The notes: generated from the sequence alone by a model not told the origin. A DNA stretch of 61,988 nucleotides from Candidatus Jorgensenbacteria bacterium GW2011_GWA1_48_11 (GCA_001003475.1 LCPF01000002.1:2190-64177), one strand, 5' to 3'. Numbered from the stretch's first letter, positions 50,062 to 57,617 are shown. Numbers and translations are program-made.

Positions 50062-50826
50062 ATGAATAATTTCTCTTCGATCGAGCAATTTAAAGAACAA
50101 TGCGGCTATGAAATCGACGGTTTTTGGTATCCCCGGGTGACGAAGATAGTGGAGATCAAATCCAAGCCGGCACTGTACCGTTTTTACGCCAAAATGGAGA
50201 ATTATGCCGCGGCCCAGGCCATGACCAAGAAGTCCGCTTCCGAAGGCACCTTGATCCACGAAACCGTGGAAGGCATTTTGACCGGCGCAAAGCCGGAGAT
50301 TCCCCCCTCGATTGCGCCCTCGATCAAGGCGTTTATGGAATATATTTTAAGTAAGAATATCCACGTTGATCCGAATTTCGTCGAGAAGCGGCTCGTGAAT
50401 TACGAGCACCGCTATGCCGGCACCCTGGACGCCGTTGCCCTGATCGACGGCAAGATCGGTATTTTGGATATTAAGACTTCTCAGGAAATTTACCGCGATT
50501 ACAATCTGCAAACCTCGGCCTATATGGCGGCAATGAAGGATTTGGTGAAGGGGCTTGAAACGCGCTGGATTTTGCGGATCGATCAAAGCAAGTCCTGCAT
50601 CCACTGCGGTGCGCTTTTGCGGAGCAAGGGCGGCAAGGATCAGGTGAAAATCCAATGGGACAATCCTTTCATGCGGGCCTGCTCCCATGAGTGGGGACCT
50701 TTGGAAGGCCGGATAGAGCTCCAGGAATTCCCCTACTGGGAAGACGACTTTGCGGCATTTCTCGGCGCCAAAAAATTGTGGGAATGGGAGAACGTTGATT
50801 GGCTGAAAAAAATCGGCTATCTTTAA
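50062..50826 (+). CDS. PD-(D/E)XK nuclease-like protein with CxxC pair
   Basis: A 254-residue protein with the restriction-like core: a Glu in GTLIHETVEGIL, then YAGTLDAVALIDGKIGILDIKTS (Asp ... D-x-K) and YRDYNLQTSAYMAAM with the conserved Gln and Tyr. This matches PDDEXK proteins related to RecB and Cas4 nucleases. A later CIHC pair and another Cys could bind a metal. No cas genes are near. Nuclease activity is inferred from the residue pattern. Confidence 0.75.
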   Translation: MNNFSSIEQFKEQCGYEIDGFWYPRVTKIVEIKSKPALYRFYAKMENYAAAQAMTKKSASEGTLIHETVEGILTGAKPEIPPSIAPSIKAFMEYILSKNIHVDPNFVEKRLVNYEHRYAGTLDAVALIDGKIGILDIKTSQEIYRDYNLQTSAYMAAMKDLVKGLETRWILRIDQSKSCIHCGALLRSKGGKDQVKIQWDNPFMRACSHEWGPLEGRIELQEFPYWEDDFAAFLGAKKLWEWENVDWLKKIGYL

Positions 50827-50842
50827 TGAAAATAATGATTTT

Positions 50843-51238
50843 ATGGCCAAAGAAGATCTTCCAAATCCAGGGGAATTGAGTCCGGGTGAAAAGCAGATCA
50901 TTGATGCCAATTTTGAAACCCATCTTCTCGATGCCGATGTGGGCAATAGCTTGATGCCGGCATTAACTTTCGCTCGCGTGGGAATGCCCGAGAATATCAA
51001 TCCCCTTGAAACCTACGAAGAGTATCTCCGGGCAAAGGCGGCGGAATCCAAAAATCCCGATGCTTATTACGGTTACGTGATGGGCAAAAGCGATCCGGCC
51101 GTGGTGCAGGAATACAATGCCATGGTTCGGGTTTTTAACGAAGAACTTGAGGAAACCAAGCGAAAAAAAGACAGCCAAAGACTGCAAGAGGCCATTAAAA
51201 AGATGTTGGAGTTTCTAAGGACGGAAAGAAAACGATAA
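50843..51238 (+). CDS. Acidic helical protein of unknown function
   Basis: A 131-residue soluble protein, mostly charged helices, with PGEKQIIDANFETHLLDADV, a central PLETYEEYLRAKAAESKN and a basic C-terminal coil (LEETKRKKDSQRLQEAIKKM). It lies 16 bases after the nuclease-like gene and is probably co-transcribed. Family not recognised. Confidence 0.6.
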   Translation: MAKEDLPNPGELSPGEKQIIDANFETHLLDADVGNSLMPALTFARVGMPENINPLETYEEYLRAKAAESKNPDAYYGYVMGKSDPAVVQEYNAMVRVFNEELEETKRKKDSQRLQEAIKKMLEFLRTERKR

Positions 51239-51270
51239 TTCACTCCCCTGCCGCTTCACCGTATTAAGGC

Positions 51271-51313
51271 CATTGGAAGAGCTATTGCTCAATATGGCGT
51301 TGCTCTTCCAATG
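51271..51313 (+). repeat. Dispersed inverted-repeat element, copy 2
   Basis: CATTGGAAGAGC and GCTCTTCCAATG pair perfectly around the loop TATTGCTCAATATGGCGTT. The element matches, in the opposite orientation, the one at 30,158-30,204. Confidence 0.8.
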
Positions 51314-51330
51314 CTTTATTTATTTTTATG

Positions 51331-51360
51331 TTGACAAATATTGCAATTTAGTGCTATTTT
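51331..51360 (+). promoter_or_regulatory. Promoter of the 67-residue membrane protein gene
   Basis: TTGACA (51,331-51,336), 18-base spacer, TATTTT (51,355-51,360). It begins 17 bases after a dispersed inverted repeat. Confidence 0.65.
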
Positions 51361-51411
51361 ATAGTCAGCATTCGGGCTTGACTCTCATTTGCAACCCCGA
51401 ACGGAGGCGTT

Positions 51412-51615
51412 ATGGGAAAGATGTTCCTGGTGGCGCTCGCGGTTCAGGAGGTCAGTGGTCAGGCTACGCCCTGGTGGGTTTACCCCGTCATCGCGGTGGT
51501 CTTCCTGCTCCTCGTCGGGTACGGGGTCTATCGGTCCTTGAACTGGCTGTTCTTCTTCCCCCGGCTCAGCAATGAGCCGGAAGAGGAATACGAGGAACCG
51601 CCCAGGGCCGCCTGA
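51412..51615 (+). CDS. Single-helix membrane protein in a stand-alone cassette
   Basis: A 67-residue protein with one membrane helix (WWVYPVIAVVFLLLVGYGVY) and an acidic C-terminal tail (NEPEEEYEEPPRAA). Codons end mostly in C or G, unlike most neighbours. It has its own TTGACA promoter, a GGAGG ribosome site four bases before the ATG and a strong terminator. Function unknown. Confidence 0.75.
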   Translation: MGKMFLVALAVQEVSGQATPWWVYPVIAVVFLLLVGYGVYRSLNWLFFFPRLSNEPEEEYEEPPRAA

Positions 51616-51635
51616 CCCTGCCGGCACGGTTTAAT

Positions 51636-51672
51636 GCCCCGTCTCACGTGAGTGAGCGGGGCCGTTGTTTTT
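51636..51672 (+). terminator. Terminator of the 67-residue gene
   Basis: GCCCCG-T-CTCA pairs with TGAG-CGGGGC (one bulged T), followed by CGTTGTTTTTT. Confidence 0.85.
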
Positions 51673-51709
51673 TACAATCCCTTATTTGGGAGGAACCGCA
51701 TACTCTAAA

Positions 51710-52674
51710 TCAGGCGTTTATAAACCAAACGCCGACGAATATTAATGCAATAGCCGAAAGCTTGAGGAGAAAAGTTGATTTCCGGATATCCTCCTTCACT
51801 ATGTAGGGAAACCACACGGAAAGGATCAGGCCATAAATAAGGGAGAAGAACGGCATAAAGCCGTTAAGGGCCGAGGCTAAAGCTACGGCCGGGGCGATGG
51901 CAATAGCGTAAAAACCCACGAGCCGGGCAAAAAGATATAGCGCCTCATTGGAAACCAATATGCTCCAGACGAAATTTTTGGCGGTTTTCGCTTCTTCAAC
52001 AAAATGTTTTCTGAATGTTGGAAAAAGAAGCAGGCCAAAAGCTCCGACCGTAGCCCCCAAGAATTCGTAGGCCATCGTATCCCAAAAACCCTGCTCCACG
52101 GAAACGAATTTGAAAATAACGGCCGGAATGGCCCAGAGAATGCTGGCCAGGATTATCCAGCCGAAAGACCGGCGGAAATTGAACATCCCCCTGCCTAATT
52201 TTTTGACCGAAATAAGATAAGCGCCGGCTACGACAAAACAAAAACCTATGAATTGCGAAGAATTCAATTTTTCGCCCAGCAGGAAAAACGATATTATGAA
52301 TACCAGGATATGAATTGCGAAGAATTCAATTTTTCGCCCAGCAGGAAAAACGATATTATGAATACCAGGATCGGGATCAGCTGGAAGACCGGCACGACCG
52401 TAGAAACGTCATCTAAGGAAATTGCCTTGAAATAAGGCAAGAGGGCCAGCTCCATGAATATTCCGGCAAGAATTATGAGAACGGTTTGGTTTATTTGATA
52501 GGTGGGAAAATGCCGCAATACGAGTATTACTAGGGCGAAAGGCAAGGCCACGAATCCGCCGATAATAGTCAAAGTAACGAAATTCTTAATATGCTTTTCG
52601 ATGATGAATTTATCGATGAAATTCGAAATCGCATATAAGGCCGATGCGGCGATGGCAACAAAAATCCAGGACAT
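51710..52674 (-). pseudogene. EamA-family transporter split by a 62-base tandem duplication
   Basis: Two frames on the minus strand encode the halves of one ~10-helix EamA/DMT transporter: 52,674-52,294 (126 residues, starting MSWIFVAIAASALYAISNFI) and 52,267-51,710 (185 residues). A perfect 62-base tandem duplication sits at the junction, and 62 is not a multiple of three. Removing one copy gives a single frame of 300 residues reading LGEKLNSSQFIGFCFVVAGA across the joint. The gene is therefore off in this sequence unless the repeat contracts, slips or is an assembly artefact. Confidence 0.85.
52247..52370. repeat. Perfect 62-base tandem duplication
   Basis: Units 52,247-52,308 and 52,309-52,370 are identical and directly adjacent. 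They lie inside the EamA gene and shift its frame. Confidence 0.95.
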
Positions 52675-52725
52675 AAGCCAATTTTATCACAAAAAATTTA
52701 ATTTCCCCGGCCGGCGCCGCTGGTA

Positions 52726-52758
52726 TAAAAAGATGCGCCCCCAACCGGAGTTGGGGGC
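52726..52758 (-). terminator. Terminator of the PQ-loop-like gene
   Basis: On the minus strand GCCCCCAA, loop CTCCGG, TTGGGGGC, then GCATCTTTTT. Confidence 0.88.
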
Positions 52759-52773
52759 ACGCGTGCGGATAGG

Positions 52774-53352
52774 TTAGGCGGGTTGGCTCTCCGGCTTGAT
52801 CTTCAGCCAGAACCTGCGAACCATGAAAAGAACGATCACGACGGTGAGAAGGGTCATGGATGCCGGGTAGAACCGTTCCTTGATCGACCAGTCCTTGGCG
52901 CCAGCCGTTGCGAGACTGTTGGTGACAAGGAAACTGATGTAGACGAGGAGGGGCTGTTCGCGGGGCCTTTTGTAGGCCTCGACTGCCTGCGGCATTCCGG
53001 CTATCACAACCGCAATAGTGCTCACGACTGTGGCCACTTTCGCCCCGAAAACAAGCCAAACGACTACACATACGGCCACCAGACAGACGATTGTCGTCTC
53101 GAACCAAGTCCACCTGAAATTCTTGGACTTGAGTATCGAGAGAGCTGTAATCCCGCTCCCCAGTGAATACGCCGCCGGGAGCAGGAAATTGCCGTCTTGA
53201 AAAACAATCGTTGCGGCAGCGATCCCGTCAAGAATGGCCCAGAGCGCCCAGGTGGCGAAGCTTTGCTTGACCTTGCCGGAAAGCACCTGGATGCACAGCG
53301 GCACGTATGCCGAGGTACCGATGATGCCCGCCGTCAGCGATAAAGCATTCAC
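52774..53352 (-). CDS. PQ-loop/SWEET-like membrane protein in a stand-alone cassette
   Basis: A 192-residue protein with six or seven helices in two similar halves. The first half has GTSAYVPLCIQVLSGKVKQS followed by FATWALWAILDG, and the second IAGMPQAVEAYKRPREQPLL followed by VYISFLVTNSLA. This resembles PQ-loop proteins (proline near a helix end, basic loop, aromatic helix). Transport is inferred. It has a near-consensus promoter, an AAGGAGGTGG ribosome site and a strong terminator, and high-GC codons. Confidence 0.65.
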   Translation of the reverse strand: MNALSLTAGIIGTSAYVPLCIQVLSGKVKQSFATWALWAILDGIAAATIVFQDGNFLLPAAYSLGSGITALSILKSKNFRWTWFETTIVCLVAVCVVVWLVFGAKVATVVSTIAVVIAGMPQAVEAYKRPREQPLLVYISFLVTNSLATAGAKDWSIKERFYPASMTLLTVVIVLFMVRRFWLKIKPESQPA

Positions 53353-53410
53353 TTCCCACCTCCTTCCGTTTTCCGGTTGTTATCGGTTTTTCGAGCTTGG
53401 AACTATATTA

Positions 53411-53439
53411 ATAATAGCATTCTTTATTCATTTTGTCAA
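53411..53439 (-). promoter_or_regulatory. Promoter of the PQ-loop-like gene
   Basis: TTGACA (53,439-53,434), 17-base spacer, TATTAT (53,416-53,411) on the minus strand. Confidence 0.85.
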
Positions 53440-53466
53440 TAATCAATTGTTTCAATGCTGTCTTAT

Positions 53467-53503
53467 AAAAATTCCGGCCTCGCCACTGGTGTGTGGCGAG
53501 GCC
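53467..53503 (-). terminator. Terminator of the amidase gene
   Basis: On the minus strand GGCCTCGCCAC, loop ACACCA, GTGGCGAGGCC, then GGAATTTTT. Confidence 0.9.
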
Positions 53504-53527
53504 TCTTGATTCAGGAGTTGAAACTCC

Positions 53528-54304
53528 CTACCAGTCTTCTAATGCCTGTACGATGGCTCGAGCGTAGGCTTCGCGGACCCTCCAGTCGCGGATGCGCCAA
53601 AGGTCCGTTTGGTTATTGAAGTTGCCGAGCTCGATCAGCGCCTTTTCCCTGATTCGGTTTCCGGGGCCGAGAACGAACAGGCGCCGGATGCCGTGGTTTT
53701 GATCTCCGTTGTAGACGACGGGGTTGTCGTCTCGCAGACGTCTGGCATTCCCGAAAGAATTATCCAGAGCTCTGGCCAGGCGAAGCGCGGTGTCGGGAAC
53801 GATGATCCGCACGCCGCCGATCTCGCCATCCCGAAGCATGTCGAAATGGATCGAAATCCAGGCTTGCCGATGGTTGGGATACCGCCGGCCCACCCTGTTG
53901 CCGTAGCTGAGCCGCTTGCTGAGACCCGCGGTACCGGCCCGCACGACGCTCTGGTCGAGGGCGAATCTTTCGGTCCTGGCGTCCGGAAATACCCGCGAGG
54001 CGTTCCAGTTCCGCTCGCCCACGCCGCTCGTGAGCGTCATGAAGACGACCGCCTGCCTCGCCGTAGCGAGCCGACGGACGCGAAGCGCAACGTCGTAGAC
54101 GTAGTCGGATTCGGCTACTCTTTGTCCATTGTGAATGCGGGACGAGCCGGGATCTGTGCCGCCGTGGCCGGGATCCAAAACAACCACCCAACCATAGAGC
54201 GATCCCCTGTTGGGCGTGGATCGGGCACGCGTTTGAGCCTGTACAAGGGAGGTGGCAACTGCAAGCGCCACCAGAACGGAAACCGATCTGATAGGAACTT
54301 TCAT
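53528..54304 (-). CDS. Exported N-acetylmuramoyl-L-alanine amidase
   Basis: A 258-residue Amidase_3-type enzyme. A signal peptide (residues 1-24, ending LVQAQ) directs export. The zinc site is VVVLDPGHGGTDPGS (His), the Glu in RVAESDYVYDVALRVRRL, ISIHFDMLRDGE (His) and the catalytic Glu in ALIELGNFNNQTD. It would cleave the amide between MurNAc and the stem peptide. It is a single-gene cassette with GGAGG ribosome site, own promoter and terminator. Arg-rich composition and GC-ending codons differ from the core genes. Confidence 0.87.
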   Translation of the reverse strand: MKVPIRSVSVLVALAVATSLVQAQTRARSTPNRGSLYGWVVVLDPGHGGTDPGSSRIHNGQRVAESDYVYDVALRVRRLATARQAVVFMTLTSGVGERNWNASRVFPDARTERFALDQSVVRAGTAGLSKRLSYGNRVGRRYPNHRQAWISIHFDMLRDGEIGGVRIIVPDTALRLARALDNSFGNARRLRDDNPVVYNGDQNHGIRRLFVLGPGNRIREKALIELGNFNNQTDLWRIRDWRVREAYARAIVQALEDW

Positions 54305-54361
54305 CGCCGCCTCCGGCTATAGGTTGTGACTTCCAGGAGGATTTCCCGGAACGCTGTCAAG

Positions 54362-54390
54362 ATATTGCATTAAAAATTATAATTTGTCAA
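54362..54390 (-). promoter_or_regulatory. Promoter of the amidase gene
   Basis: TTGACA (54,390-54,385), 17-base spacer, CAATAT (54,367-54,362) on the minus strand. The -10 is weak. Confidence 0.5.
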
Positions 54391-54393
54391 TAC

Positions 54394-54422
54394 AAAAGCA
54401 CCGCCTTTGAAGCGGTGCTTTT
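54394..54422. terminator. Bidirectional terminator (downstream of cspA)
   Basis: AAAAGCACCGC, loop CTTTGAA, GCGGTGCTTTT, perfect 11-bp stem. Confidence 0.88.
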
Positions 54423-54433
54423 GCGAATCGATC

Positions 54434-54631
54434 TTAGGCGCGCGAGACGTTCGTGGCGCTCGGACCCTTTTCGGTCTGAACGACTTCGAAGGTCACGGCA
54501 TCTCCGACTTTAAGCTCGTCGTAGGTGACGCCTTTCAATTCTTTGGAATGAAAGAAGAGGTCCTTTGCTTCGCCTTCGCGGGCAATGAAACCATATCCTT
54601 TTTCCGTAAGAGTCTTGATAGTACCTGTCAT
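54434..54631 (-). CDS. cspA: Cold-shock protein
   Basis: A 65-residue OB-fold RNA/DNA-binding protein. RNP1-like KGYGFIAREG and RNP2-like DLFFHSKEL are clear; VGDAVTFEVVQTEKGPSATN completes the fold. It acts as an RNA chaperone. The gene has a strong promoter and terminator of its own and is typical in size. Confidence 0.93.
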   Translation of the reverse strand: MTGTIKTLTEKGYGFIAREGEAKDLFFHSKELKGVTYDELKVGDAVTFEVVQTEKGPSATNVSRA

Positions 54632-54675
54632 TGTTTTGCTTGTTTACGAGAAATACGACCACATTTCTTGATACC

Positions 54676-54704
54676 AGCATAGCACGTAATCGAAAATAAG
54701 TCAA
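54676..54704 (-). promoter_or_regulatory. Promoter of cspA
   Basis: TTGACT (54,704-54,699), 17-base spacer, TATGCT (54,681-54,676), giving a leader of about 40 bases that could hold a cold-responsive structure. Confidence 0.8.
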
Positions 54705-54731
54705 AAGACGGATATTTTAAACCTATAGATA

Positions 54732-54760
54732 TTGACAAATCCACATTTATGTATTAGAAA
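54732..54760 (+). promoter_or_regulatory. Promoter of the 144-residue membrane protein gene
   Basis: TTGACA (54,732-54,737), 17-base spacer, TAGAAA (54,755-54,760). Confidence 0.6.
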
Positions 54761-54820
54761 TATATAAGTTCCGTCTTAACCTGGTTTTGTCGCGTCCCCA
54801 CTGTCTAGAGGAGGTGTCCT

Positions 54821-55255
54821 GTGTTTCAGTCGTTGAGGTTCCTGGGTTGGACGCTGATCACGGTTTTCCTCGCTCTCACTGGCTTGATCGCCGGGGAGCG
54901 GATCAGCACTCGCTTCGCCATCGTGGCGACCATGCTCTGCTTCGTGTTCGCCTTCATCACCGCGGTCCGGTCAAGCGAGCTCTACCGCTCGTTCGACGAG
55001 GCGCAGAAGGAGAACCTGAAACAGATCATCGCGGTCCCGCTCTGGCTCGGCCTGGGCGTCATCGCGAACCTGGTGGTCCGCGATGCCAGCCTCCTCATCA
55101 TGGGCGCCACCATCATGGCGGCCCTGATCTACGGGGTCGTCGGCGGGCTGACCACGGGCATCTGCGTCGTGGCGGCCATCCGGGGATTCAAGGGGGCCAT
55201 CGCGGGAACGCGCGAGACCCGCAGTAGTGAGACCAGGTTCGTGCCGGCCGCTTGA
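54821..55255 (+). CDS. Four-helix membrane protein in a stand-alone cassette
   Basis: A 144-residue protein starting with GTG after an AGAGGAGGTG ribosome site. About four membrane helices are predicted: LGWTLITVFLALTGLIAG, IVATMLCFVFAFITAV, PLWLGLGVIANLVV and LLIMGATIMAALIYGVVGGL, with a charged loop RSFDEAQKENLKQ. Codons end almost only in C or G. Function unknown. Confidence 0.7.
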   Translation: MFQSLRFLGWTLITVFLALTGLIAGERISTRFAIVATMLCFVFAFITAVRSSELYRSFDEAQKENLKQIIAVPLWLGLGVIANLVVRDASLLIMGATIMAALIYGVVGGLTTGICVVAAIRGFKGAIAGTRETRSSETRFVPAA

Positions 55256-55273
55256 AGCTTCCGGCACCAGCGC

Positions 55274-55309
55274 AACGCCTCGCTCGGCTTAAAAACCCAG
55301 CGAGGCGTT
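55274..55309 (+). terminator. Hairpin after the four-helix membrane protein gene
   Basis: AACGCCTCGCT and AGCGAGGCGTT pair over 11 bases around a 14-base loop. There is no clear T-run, so termination is less certain. Confidence 0.55.
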
Positions 55310-55333
55310 CCCACATTAGAGCACAATTTTTTA

Positions 55334-55367
55334 ACTATGATATCGTACGATCGTCGAATATAATAGC
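55334..55367. repeat. ACGATCGT-centred palindrome, copy A
   Basis: An imperfect palindrome centred on ACGATCGT with outer ACTATGATATC and TATAATAGC. It shares 20 of 22 bases of its left part with the copy at 60,713 and the same layout as the perfect copy at 57,529. It lies between convergent genes. Confidence 0.7.
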
Positions 55368-55393
55368 TGATGTTTTCTGACGTCGAAAATCTT

Positions 55394-56005
55394 TTATTTT
55401 TTCCACCGGGTAGTTTTGGTCGCTTGGATCTCGATCTTGTCCGCCGGTCTCAAGCCGCGGATCATTCCCCTGTCCAAAATTTTGTGATGCTTGCTTTTGG
55501 CCAAAGCGTTATCAATGTATTTAATGCTCTTTTTGGAAGTCAGCCAGTCTTCGCCGAATTTTCTCAAATCAATCGGTTCGGAGTAGCCGCGCATGGTTTT
55601 TTCGCCGTCGTTCAGGAAATATTCATGGAAATAGGACAGGGCCAATTCGCGGACACTCTTGTAGATCGGCTCGCGGTAGCGCAAAACCGGGTGGTTGGTC
55701 TTCGAGATGGCGCCCCAGCGGCCATTTTTCCTGAATAAGGCCAGAACGTGGTCATAATCGTGGGCCACGGTCTCAAGGACGAAAACCAGGGGTTTTTGGT
55801 CGTGATACCAAAGGATAGCTGCGGCCAAGACCGCTCCCTCGATGCAATAAGATTTATTGCGTTTCAGGACCATCAGGGGCGAACGGTAGGTTATTTTGAA
55901 ATTCATCGGCATTACGCCTATGAAGTCCTGAATTTTGGCCGGCGAATTTAATTTCGAAAACCTTTTAAATTCCGGCCAGGAAAAAACCTTCGGTCTTTTA
56001 AGCAT
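55394..56005 (-). CDS. Transglutaminase-like protein (tentative)
   Basis: About 203 residues from the ATG at 56,005 (MLKRPKVFSWPEFKRFSK). TATAAT ends six bases before it, favouring this over the TTG two codons upstream. A Cys in SYCIEGAVLAAAILWYH followed by His in AHDYDHVLALFRKNGRWGA and a later polar NH pair gives the order of a papain/transglutaminase-like Cys-His-Asp site. No signal peptide is visible. The call rests on this pattern. Confidence 0.5.
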   Translation of the reverse strand: MLKRPKVFSWPEFKRFSKLNSPAKIQDFIGVMPMNFKITYRSPLMVLKRNKSYCIEGAVLAAAILWYHDQKPLVFVLETVAHDYDHVLALFRKNGRWGAISKTNHPVLRYREPIYKSVRELALSYFHEYFLNDGEKTMRGYSEPIDLRKFGEDWLTSKKSIKYIDNALAKSKHHKILDRGMIRGLRPADKIEIQATKTTRWKK

Positions 56006-56089
56006 AGTCAAATTATAGCCAAAAAGACTGGTTTTGACCCTAAGTCTTCTGGTTTTAAAACCCTGAAATTTGTTCTAAACTGGGAAATA

Positions 56090-57088
56090 ATGGCCAGCCA
56101 AACCGTCATCAAGCGCAGTCCGATAATCCTCATCCGCAATTTCGTGGGCGTAGAATTTTTGGCCTTCGTGGCTTATTGGCTTTCGACCGGTCACGGCTCT
56201 TACAAATCCGAAATTTATTCCCAAATTTTCCTGGCTGATCTGGTTTCTTACGAGACGGCGAAACTTTTATTCCTTTCGAGCGTCCAGCTTTTGATCACTA
56301 TCTATGTTTTTTTCAATTGGTATTACGAATCCTACCTATTAAAGCCGGGTTGGTTTACTCACAACTGGGGCGTCTTCCTTAGGAAGAAAAAAGATTTTCC
56401 TTTGGAAAAACCGATATCAATAAATATTTCCAGCGGTTTCTTATTGGGAAAATTACTGCATTACGGCTCGATTAAGCTGGAAAACCGCCATAAAAGCGTT
56501 TTTGTCTTGAAAACGATTTCCCGACCGCAGAATTATTTGCGAACCATTGAAAAAAGCATCGATCCCAATGCGCAGAGATTTGCCCAAAAACCCGACCTGG
56601 ATCAGTTGATCAGCCGCGAAGAAAACGAAAATCTGGAGTTTAAGTCGTCGCTTCGCTTTGACCAAAAAATGAACCAGCTGAACCGCGATCTCGAAAAATC
56701 AGTCATGAAAACCGTAGCCGCTTTCCTCAACTCCAAAGGCGGCTACATCGTGATCGGTCTTGACGACAAGCGCCGGCCGCTGGGCCTTGAGAACGACTAT
56801 AATACTTTGCAGCGCAAGGACAGCGACGGTTTTGAAAACCATTTTACCCAGGTTTTTAACGCCATGATCGGGCCGGAATTCAGGCAAATGGTGAAAATCT
56901 GGTTTCAGAACATGAATGATCGGGATGTTTGCATCATTCAGGTGGCGCCAAGCACGCGTCCGGTTTATATGAAGATCAACGATAACGAGCACTTTTTCAT
57001 CCGGACCGGCAATATCACGACCAATCTCAAATTCAGCGAAGTGGAGTCTTATTCCCGGACGCGCTGGCCCCGTCGGATTCCTGGCTGA
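56090..57088 (+). CDS. Membrane-anchored AlbA_2 (Schlafen-like) domain protein
   Basis: A 332-residue fusion. Residues ~15-90 hold two membrane helices (FVGVEFLAFVAYWLS and LLFLSSVQLLITIYVFF). A small beta-rich segment (~100-160) resembles the PH-like domains next to membrane anchors. From about 180 an AlbA_2 domain begins: REENENLEFKSSLRF, VMKTVAAFLNSKGGYIVIGL and DDKRRPLGLENDY, ending with IQVAPSTRPVYMKINDNEHF and FIRTGN. AlbA_2 is usually found on cytoplasmic ATP-linked or nucleic-acid-related proteins, so a membrane-tied copy is unusual. It is followed by a strong terminator. Confidence 0.75.
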   Translation: MASQTVIKRSPIILIRNFVGVEFLAFVAYWLSTGHGSYKSEIYSQIFLADLVSYETAKLLFLSSVQLLITIYVFFNWYYESYLLKPGWFTHNWGVFLRKKKDFPLEKPISINISSGFLLGKLLHYGSIKLENRHKSVFVLKTISRPQNYLRTIEKSIDPNAQRFAQKPDLDQLISREENENLEFKSSLRFDQKMNQLNRDLEKSVMKTVAAFLNSKGGYIVIGLDDKRRPLGLENDYNTLQRKDSDGFENHFTQVFNAMIGPEFRQMVKIWFQNMNDRDVCIIQVAPSTRPVYMKINDNEHFFIRTGNITTNLKFSEVESYSRTRWPRRIPG

Positions 57089-57102
57089 AAACCATCCAAT
57101 TC

Positions 57103-57129
57103 AAAAACCCGCTTCGGGGGCGGGTTTTT
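57103..57129. terminator. Bidirectional terminator
   Basis: AAAAACCCGC, loop TTCGGGG, GCGGGTTTTT, between the convergent AlbA_2 and ATP-cone genes. Confidence 0.88.
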
Positions 57130-57142
57130 GTCTTCGCGAATC

Positions 57143-57454
57143 CTACCTTCTCCTTCTTCGATTCCTTGCGCGGCGGGCTTTCCTTTGGACATCGTATTTG
57201 CGCCAAGCCTTGGCGGCTTTCGGTTCCATCTTGCCCAACTGACTTAGGGAAATTTTCCGCAAATCAGAAGTTCTGACCGCTACCTTACGCTTCGCGGCGA
57301 ATCTCAATACCGCCCGGGAAACGACATTCACCACGGTTTTCATTCGCTTCGCCGGCAAATGCACGTCTTTGCAGGCACTTTTGATGGCGCCTTTGACTTT
57401 CGCAGCCTGGAACGGCGCTCGCTTGCCCCCTCTTTTAATAACCCACTTAGCCAT
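57143..57454 (-). CDS. Stand-alone ATP-cone domain protein
   Basis: A 103-residue basic protein. The first ~90 residues follow the ATP-cone pattern seen in NrdR and ribonucleotide reductases: WVIKRGGKRAPFQAAKVKGA, then IKSACKDVHLPAKRMKTVV and SLSQLGKMEPKAAKAWRKYD. The tail is KARRARNRRRRR, suggesting nucleic-acid binding. No zinc ribbon (NrdR) or reductase domain is attached. TATAAT hexamers lie upstream, one inside a 38-base palindrome, so regulation there is possible. Confidence 0.7.
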   Translation of the reverse strand: MAKWVIKRGGKRAPFQAAKVKGAIKSACKDVHLPAKRMKTVVNVVSRAVLRFAAKRKVAVRTSDLRKISLSQLGKMEPKAAKAWRKYDVQRKARRARNRRRRR

Positions 57455-57528
57455 AATTTTAATTTTTATAAACGGCCTTTATTTAATATTATTATACCAC
57501 TTTTGGACCTTTCTCTTTAAGTTTTTAA

Positions 57529-57566
57529 ATACTATTATACCGGACGATCGTCCGGTATAATAGTAT
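57529..57566. repeat. Perfect 38-base palindrome with outward TATAAT boxes
   Basis: The right half reads TCGTCCGGTATAATAGTAT and the left half is its exact reverse complement. Each half contains TATAAT reading outward from the centre ACGATCGT. It lies between the ATP-cone gene and RNase P RNA. Diverged copies are at 55,334 and 60,713. Confidence 0.9.
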
Positions 57567-57592
57567 CCAGCAAACGAATAAAAAACTAAAAG

Positions 57593-57617
57593 AAAATCCC
57601 GCTTTAGGCGGGATTTT
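57593..57617. terminator. Bidirectional terminator of RNase P RNA
   Basis: AAAATCCCGC, loop TTTAG, GCGGGATTTT; just past the RNase P RNA 3' end. Confidence 0.88.

Noticed and set aside
50062-50826. Cas4 interpretation of the PD-(D/E)XK gene
   Set aside because: No CRISPR or cas context and no four-Cys iron-sulfur pattern; only the nuclease fold is supported.
53609-54322. 237-codon open frame opposite the amidase gene
   Set aside because: A GC-rich shadow; the amidase has signal peptide, motifs, ribosome site and terminator.
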